In this document: one piece after another, positions 57,119 to 64,000 of the stretch
Position numbering within the stretch: position 1 is the first letter of the stretch
How the letters are laid out: every line of letters starts with the position of its first letter
Assembly: GCA_021209875.1 (NCBI GenBank)
Contig: JAGYVD010000010.1
Location: forward strand, 2,480,001-2,544,000
DNA length: 64,000 bases
Direction of reading: 5' to 3'
Origin: Rosellinia necatrix
Lineage: Eukaryota; Ascomycota; Sordariomycetes; Xylariales; Xylariaceae
Made by a program: the position numbers and the translations under genes
The notes under the pieces: model-generated
What the model was told of the DNA's origin: nothing
The model's database searches: none
Seen by the model: the letters and a program-made list of their open reading frames with translations, nothing else

Positions 57119-58882
57119 ATGGTTGTCGACACCACCTATTACGATGCCCTAGGCGTCCAGCCGACCGCTACCGAGCTTGAAATAAAAAAGGCCTACCGCA
57201 AGCTTGCCATCGTCCATCATCCAGGTGCGCATCGCATCACGCCATCCCCCTCCATCTCGCCCTCGGCTTGGGTCACCCCGGCCGTCCGTGACCAGACCGC
57301 TGACCAGGCCGCTGACCATGCCTGACCTCGTCTAGACAAGAACCCCAACGATCCCACCGCCCACGAGAAATTCCAAACCATCGGCGAAGCTTACCAGGTA
57401 TTGTCCGACAAAGATTTGCGGGTGGCCTACGACAAGTATGGAAAGGATAGCGCAAAACCTGGCGAGGGCTTCGTCGACCCGGCCGAGTTCTTTAGTAGCA
57501 TCTTTGGTGGTGAGGCCTTCGTTGACTGGATCGGTGAGATCAGTCTCATGAAGGATTTAAATACTGCTATGGAGATCACCACTGAAGAGCAGGATGATGT
57601 CGAGTTCCCCGGTACGAAAGACGCTATAAATGAAAGTGCCAAAGACGCCGCCACCGCCACCGCCGCCGCCGCCGCCGCCTCCTCCTCCAATACCCCCAAC
57701 GCAGCACCGCCTCCCGCTGTTGTTGTCGAGGACGAGTCGGAGAAGCCAACCGTAGCCACGTCGGGAACGGAGTCGAAGCCGGGAGGAAATCACGGTACCG
57801 CCGCAAACCAAGACGAGGCATCCATCCCACCCCGGCAGCCATCTCCCGCCCCTAGCGCTTCCGGCACCTCGACCCCTTCCAAACATGCTATACCTATCCG
57901 ACCCGCACTGATGGATCGCCCATCCAACGAGTCACAAGCGGAGGGGCAGACCGAAGAAGAGAAGGAATTGCGGAAGAAAGAGAAGAAGAAGGGCGGCCTA
58001 TCCAAGGAACAACGTGAGAAGCTCGCAGCCTACGAGGCCGAGAGGGCCAAGGTTCGAAAGGAGCGCATCGATACCCTTGCCCGGAAGCTGATAGACCGAG
58101 TATCCGTTTGGACGGAGACCGACAAGGGACCGGATGTCACAAAGGCCTTCCAGGACAAGACGGCCCTCGAGGTGGAGAATCTGAAGATCGAGAGCTTTGG
58201 TCTTGATATTCTACATGCTATCGGCGCTGTGTATTTCTCCAAGGCTACTGGCTTGCTTAAATCTCAGAAATTCCTCGGAATCGGCGGATTCTTCAGTCGT
58301 GTCAAGGACAAGGGCACATTTTTCAAGGAGACGTGGAATACCATCTCTTCGGCCATCGACGCGCAACAGACCATGGAGGAGATGGCTCGCATGGAGGAAG
58401 CCGGAGGCGAAGACTGGACGGATGAGAAAAAAGATGGAGTACGAACGAAGGGTCACAGGCAAGATTTTGAACGCTGCCTGGCGCGGTAGCAAGTACGAAA
58501 TCCAGGGTGTCTTGCGCGACGTTTGTGATGCCGTGCTTTATGATAAGAAGGTGCACCTGAACAAGAGACTCGAACGCGCGCACGCCCTCGTCCTTATCGC
58601 CGAGATTCTATCCAAGGTAAGGACACCATCTTCACACAATCCATCCCGACCTCTACCGCCCCCATTTCCCACTCCCCGTTTCCCTCCCCCCTTATATTTA
58701 TGCCGCAATATCATGTGACTGATGATCCTTGTTTATAGGCTCAGAGATCGCCCGAAGAAGAAGGTGATTATATGGCATTTGAGCAGCTGGTTGCTGAAGC
58801 TGCCATGAAGAAAGAAAAGGATTCTAAAAAGAAAGGCAAGGAGAAGGACAGCAAGAAAGGGACCAGCGAGGCCTCAGTCTAG
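57119..58882 (+). CDS. DnaJ co-chaperone (Caj1/Djp1 type, J + DnaJ-X)
   Basis: A 509-residue type III J-protein that would stimulate Hsp70; Djp1-like members help peroxisomal or ER/mitochondrial protein targeting in the cytosol. The J domain ([20 protein letters not shown]) carries HPD at residues 34-36, split by intron 57225-57335. Then [20 protein letters not shown], an Ala-rich and Pro/Ser-rich linker, a Lys/Glu-rich helix and the DnaJ-X region ([26 protein letters not shown]-type [40 protein letters not shown]). Second intron 58617-58738; the C-terminus is Lys-rich. An A6 run at 58427-58432 carries one base too many: the conserved sequence continues from DEKK to [10 protein letters not shown] only if one A is dropped, giving 1530 nt in all. 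Confidence 0.88.
58427..58432 (+). other. Probable +1 homopolymer indel in DnaJ gene
   Basis: Run of six A. As given the frame ends 60 bases later; with five A the family sequence [16 protein letters not shown] follows. Confidence 0.75.
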
Positions 58883-60243
58883 AGACACAACACACAAATA
58901 GTAATCGTCACGCTAAATGGCGTATCTAGGGTGTTGAACTACTCGACGACCATGGTTGATCACGGGTCGACCTATCTCTTCGAAGGTTCCCATTGGCGTC
59001 CATGAATTAATTTACGTAATGGCACAGGGAACAGAAGCCGACGAAGCGACCGTGAGAAAAAAAAAAGGACCTACGCACCTCTATAATGGAGGGCTCAAAT
59101 CGTAAGACCATTAATAGATCGAGGGTGTGGATTTTCGGGAACTGAGTTTCGATCTGCGTATGGAATTTGACACATTTTTGTTGCAGCGCAGGCAATTTGG
59201 GCATACTCGATAGACAGGCAACCCGGTACATACAGATCTCGGGACGCCGGCTCACCTCGATTGGAGTCTACGGACGAGAGATGATCTCCCGAGCTCGAAA
59301 GTTCTTGAAAATAACAATTTAATCCTCCTTGCTTACCCAACCCGACCGATCTTTGTTCCTTGATCATCTCGCTTCATGTGGGAGAGGAGGACGAACGTGG
59401 TTCAGTCTCTTCTTCTCTGCTTAGATACGCATCGACGCCGATGCAAACTTGTTTTTTTTTTTTTTTCGCCAGCACGGAACACGCACGGTTTGACGGTATT
59501 TAAATATTCTCTCTACCCCTCCCCCTCGGTTTTCCCACCGTATTCATGAAACCCCGTGATAATCTCCATCACGAGGACATAAGGGCGGGGATATGCTGCG
59601 ATGTGCAATTCGACTTCGGATGGCAAACCGCATCTACCCGTGGACGTCTTTGTCGTTATGTGTAGCTTGTCCAACCCCACGAGCTTGAATCGTTTGTAAT
59701 CGTTCACTCTACCTTGATGGCCATATGGAACTTGTTAAAAATCATCCATCATCGACCACCCAGGGACGACGGATTGTAATGAATATTGTAGATTGAGTCC
59801 TTGAGCAGGTACATGAACATACCTAGGTTACATGTGCTATATGTGAAGTATCCGCCTATGTACACTTTTCCATGTCAACCCAGGGCGACTCTCGGCAATG
59901 TCTATCGACTTACCCTCTTTGGGCATCAGATTTTGTTCGGCCGACTCTCCGGACCGGATGGGTGGGGTATCATGGTTAAAAAAAAAAAAAAACTATAGGA
60001 AAAGACGGTAAACGAGTGAGGCGAAGACGGCTACGTGATACCGACTCCAATTCCATGGCGATGGCCTGGGTATTCTGTTGATGATCAAGTGTAACAAGAA
60101 AAAGACGTCTAGACCAAGCATGACCAAATCAGAGATAACTCGGGCGTGCTCGCCGTGGGGACTGTCATCCCAAGGTATATAACGCCATTTCTACCATCGT
60201 GTATGCCTACGCGCCAGTCCAGACCGTGTATGACTCAATGGAA
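58883..60243. other. Convergent intergenic region, no gene seen
   Basis: 1.4 kb containing A10, T15 and A13 runs (near 59057, 59452, 59979). Open frames are short and without protein-like features. Confidence 0.5.
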
Positions 60244-62713
60244 TCAGTCCGAATGAGTGGTGATGGGGGTTTGCCGACCCTCGTACTCGTCTTCTCCTAT
60301 TCCCCCGTCTTCGGGGAGCTCTATGCCGCTGTCCCGGTCTTGGGGCCCTATAGCCCAACTTGTAGATGTCTCGGAAACCTCTTCTAGAGATTCAATGTCA
60401 CGTATGATTACGTCGCTGTCGGAGGCTAGCAGCTTAGGGTTCTCCTCTTCCTCGTCCAAAGGGTCTAATACTCTACCGCCTAACTTTACGTCACTGACTC
60501 TTACTTTGTACTCGAGCGCCTTCTTTCCGTCTTTGATCAACTCCTCGGTCCAGTCGAGACACCTCTTAATGCTCTGATTGATCTTCTGCGAATCGACGAG
60601 AATCTGCTGGTGCTTGGACAGGTCTTGTGTTAGTCGTTCCTCATCTCGCGGACGATGTTTCGCATCTCGTGCCGCGAGGTCACTCGGACTGAGACCGGAT
60701 GATGCAGAGTCGGTATCCGAGAATGATCCGTCTTCCAAGTTTTCTACGATCTGGTCCTCGTCGCTGGGATCCGACAGTTCTGGGGCCTCCGATTCCATCT
60801 CCGGCACGGCCCCGGATGGTTCACGGCTGGACACGGCGGTGGGGGGCAGGGACAAGTGGCCAGCACGCGAGAGACGTCGAAACCTTCGCAGTTCGGCCGT
60901 CTGTCTGCGGAGCTGACGCTCCAGGGTCCGGTTGATAGCTTCGAGGGATCCGTTCCTGATCTGCAAGTCCTGAACCTTGCGTTCCCTCCGCGCATTGGCG
61001 ATCAATTCGGTCAAGGGATCCGTCGAAGAGACGGTCGATCTGGTGGGGCTCTGTACAGCCGCCGGGTCATCGGGTGAGATGTCGTGTTCCTGCTCCTGCT
61101 CCTGCTCCTCCGTGAACTCCTCCGCTGCTTGGATGATGGAGGCCAAGGTCAGCGGAGGAGGCATCGCGGGCGAGAGGTTGGCGGGAGGGAAGAGACCAGT
61201 TATGGGAGATGCCATGGGCCGCAAGGACTCGGAGACGCCTTCCAGTCTGGCCAGGCTGCCGGACCGTGAATGGCCACCAGATCGCGGGGTTACGGTACCG
61301 GGACGTCGCAGCCCGGAGGTAGACGAGCCTACGATGGGTGGGGGGGAAATCTGACCACGAGTGGTGGGAGCGGCGGAGGTGATGGCGGCCGTGCTGATAG
61401 CGGCGCTCTGGGAACCGGTGCTATGTCTGTATGATGCCACTGGGGAATGCAAAGGTAGCTTGCTAGGCGAGGCTGGTCGCTGTGGCGCTACAGGCGAGCG
61501 GACGGCAGGGCCTCTCGAAACGGTCGATCCTGTTGATGTCGATCCGCGAGATACCAGAGGGGGCGGTGTGGGTCGTAGCTCGGGAGTGCCGTTCGCATAC
61601 ATGAACTTGCTCGAGATAGTATTGTCCTGGCCGAGGCCCGGCGACAATGGGGGCGATAGCGTCGCGGTGCTGGGCGGTCTAGGCGGGATGCCATTGCCAT
61701 TGGCGTAGAAAAAGGTAGGATCCCTCGGAGAGGCCATTTTGGAAGCACTCGCCGGCCGAGCCGCCTTCGCGTCACTGGCATGGAAAAACTTGGAGTCTCG
61801 AGGATCCATGCTATTCTGTCCCGGGGGTATGTTCCTCTCGGGGCTGACAGCACTGAAGGTGACCACTGGCCTCCTCGACGGGTCTGCGTGGGCCAGGGGG
61901 CTGGGGAAGGCGAAGGCCGTCTTGGACTCCCAGGCGTCGGAGCGATCATGACTCGGGGTTCCATTGGGAGTGCTATTTGCGCTGTCGACACGATTCTGCC
62001 TAGACCCCGAGCGAGGGGTGACATTGGTGCTGAGATACGGGTTGGTGGTGGTATCTGGCTCGTCGTATGACGTGCGATTCGAGCTGCCGGTGTTGGTAGG
62101 CACCGCGGAGGGGGCGGCGGTCGAGGTGGGACGGCGTTGCGATGTGCGGCGAGGTAGAGGTGTGGTGATGGCGGGATTGGCGGTGGCATGACCGGGTGTC
62201 TGAGGCTGGGATTGGGCCGGTCTCGCGGCCGAGGCAATCTTGGGCGTCAAGGGGACCCGATTGATACCCCTGGCGGCCGCGGCACTGAGCGAGGGCATTT
62301 GTGGGCGAGTATTGGCAGTGGTGGATGGGTTCGAGGGAGTTTCGTGGCCCATCTTTCTGGTTTCCTTCAAAAAGGGCGCAAACGCGGGAGCGACATTTTG
62401 GTCTTGTAACTTCAGAGGCGGCGGCGGCGGTCGTCTGGCGGAGAGGGGGGTGGAGAGCGGGCGTGGCCTCGTTGTCCTGGAAGTTCTCGTTGTCGTGGTT
62501 GGCGGTGTTGGTGTCGATGTTGGTGTCGGTGTTGGTGATGTTGGCGATGATGATATCGGAGACGGCTGAGGTGAGACTGTGGTGCTTGTGATGGTGTTGG
62601 TGACGGTGTTAGTGACGGTGTTGGTGATAGTGCTGATGGTGATGGCGTCGGCGGCGGTGAGTGTTGTGGCTGCTGCTCTAGCTACTCCTGTTGTTACTCC
62701 TGTTGCTGCTGCT

Positions 62714-62746
<33 letters not shown>

Positions 62747-63255
62747 ACTGTTGCTGGTGCCGCTGCTGTTGTTGTTCCTATCGCTGTACCGGCCGTACGT
62801 GTTCGGGTACGGTAGGAAGTGCTATTACTACCCCTTCCACCAGTCTCGCTATTGCCACTCCCTTTACTATTCCGGGCCGTAGAGAGTGTTGTAATATGGG
62901 GTGGTCTCTTGGCAGGTGATCTACTGGCACGTATAATCGTCTGTCCCCGCTCTTTGGTCGTCCAGGCTGCTTCTGGTCTTGCTTCTGGTCTTGTTCCTGG
63001 TCTTGTTCCTGGTCTTGTTCCCGGTCTTGTCGTCGTCAGTGTCGTCTTGTGGATGTGGTTGCCGTTGGTGTTATCGGCGCCGTTCTCCGCGGCGCTGTCG
63101 TTGTCGTCGTCGCTACTGCGCCTGTTGTCCGTCGGCGGCGGTACTGGGTTTGTTTTGTTTGCTCCCGAAATATTTTGGGGTTTGGAGGAGGTGCTGGTGC
63201 ATGTAATAATAATTGCTGGTGTTGTGTTTCGGCTGCTAAGGCGCATCGAACCCAT
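60244..63255 (-). CDS. Large disordered protein with C-terminal coiled coil, conserved fungal type
   Basis: An uninterrupted 1003-residue frame. Residues 1-700 are low complexity (Thr/Ser/Pro/Ala-rich, with triplet-repeat stretches near 62570-62760), with scattered SP/TP motifs and three repeats of a FFHASD/FFYANG/FMYANG type (RDSKFFHASD, RDPTFFYANG, SSKFMYANG). Then a helix LQIRNGSLEAINRTLERQLR followed by AELRRFRRLSRAG, typical of a conserved ascomycete family, and a C-terminal helical segment (KHQQILVDSQKINQSIKRCL, then ELIKDGKKALEYKVRVSDVK). No catalytic motif is recognised; a scaffold or regulatory role is only a guess. The true start may lie downstream because the first 270 residues are almost purely repetitive. 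Confidence 0.7.
62570..62770 (-). repeat. Triplet repeats within the disordered protein
   Basis: GCA/GTT/ACC-rich triplet runs encode Ala and Thr stretches; on the plus strand they appear as GCTGTT/GTTGGTGAC repeats. Confidence 0.75.
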
Positions 63256-64000
63256 TGTTGGAGCGTAACCCTGGTATCAGGCCAATGATCGTCAACCCCT
63301 TGTGCCGTGTCCCCTATAAATGTCGACTTACGAGGTACCGGCAATGTGTGCAGGTGGTTATGCTGACTCTGCGCAGTGCATGTCAGCGTTTGGTAGGTAC
63401 CGTCTAGGTACCGCGGCGGACCGGATCAGAGTTCCCACCCCTCCCGTAGCTCAGGTACTTCGGTACCTACATAAGAGGTACCTGCAGCGGAAAGCTTGAG
63501 CAAACAAGTACCTCCTTATACGGGTAGGTACCTACCTGTATGGCGTGCATATACCATATACCTTCAAGCTTGTCAGGTGAATCGAGAGGTGAGGAGGATG
63601 AGTTGTCCAATGTCTAAATTGAGCAAGAGAAATATCATTGTGTATAATAACCCACGTCATTTAATCCGGCTCCCAACCCAAGGCGAGAGGAAATCACATG
63701 TGGGGTTGACATTCCTCGGGTCAGTTTGTACTGTATGCCTGACGACCACGAGATTGTGTGATGATGCACACCGCATTTTCCCTCGGATACCGTGCTGGGC
63801 TCCTTTTTTTTTTACCGCATTCCCCACCGTGCTTTACAGCATGATGTGGACTATTCTACGCTATTTCGGCAGCACATCGAATTTAGTACATAGGTACTTG
63901 TTGTTCACTAGTAAATAGGCCTTCATCCCGAGGTTAAACAAAAAAAAAAAACAGCAATAAGAACAATTAGTCTAGAACAGACTCACTTAGGCATGGTACT
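63256..64000. other. Upstream region of the disordered protein, no gene seen
   Basis: Contains GGTAGGTACC/GTACCTAC tracts near 63395-63540 and T10/A12 runs near 63807 and 63941. No gene seen to the end of the window. Confidence 0.45.

Noticed and set aside
62579..62882. Poly-Leu / Val-Ala plus-strand frames opposite the disordered protein
   Set aside because: Triplet-repeat shadows; homopolymeric and without any conserved feature.

Overview
The window is nuclear DNA of a filamentous ascomycete (Pezizomycotina). Most genes are interrupted by short introns of 50-120 nt with fungal GTRNGT/YAG borders. The gene set is fungal: Vta1, Ski6/Rrp41, Tim50, a Djp1/Caj1-type DnaJ protein, a Zn2Cys6 factor, a NACHT-WD40 NLR and a tyrosinase. 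Intergenic DNA carries microsatellites and many short palindromic ACCTAGGT/GGTAGGTACC tracts. A Sordariomycete, perhaps of the Xylariales, is an inference from protein style and repeat type only.

Layout. 0.5-9.6 kb is mostly housekeeping: an SDR oxidoreductase, Vta1 (ESCRT-III/Vps4 cofactor), a PDI-family thioredoxin protein, the exosome subunit Ski6/Rrp41 and an F-box-like protein. 10.8-15.9 kb holds a secreted feruloyl-esterase-like enzyme (five exons), Tim50 and a 74-residue six-cysteine secreted peptide. 18.5-22.2 kb is a 958-aa Zn2Cys6 regulator. 22-26 kb is gene-poor. 26.4-35.1 kb looks like a small secondary-metabolite locus: a truncated condensation-adenylation NRPS-like protein, a divergent tyrosinase with an extra galectin-like C-terminal domain, and a convergent class-III PLP enzyme with a cysteine-rich tail. 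36.9-41.6 kb has a UDP-4-keto-6-deoxyglucose epimerase/reductase, an HNH nuclease-type protein and a DEDDh exonuclease-like protein. 42.8-56.2 kb looks like an immunity or cell-death neighbourhood: a 1853-aa NACHT-WD40 NLR, an unknown 435-aa protein and an ankyrin-like/subtilisin-like protease. 57.1-63.3 kb has a DnaJ protein and a large disordered coiled-coil protein.

In five genes (seven sites) the conserved protein continues in another frame immediately after a homopolymer run of 4-7 nt. In every case removing one base restores the family sequence and gives a whole number of codons. I read these as +1 homopolymer errors in the assembly rather than introns or real mutations, but this needs read-level confirmation.

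The two places most worth attention are the NRPS-like/tyrosinase-galectin/PLP cluster (26.4-35.1 kb) and the NLR/unknown/S8-protease neighbourhood (42.8-56.2 kb).
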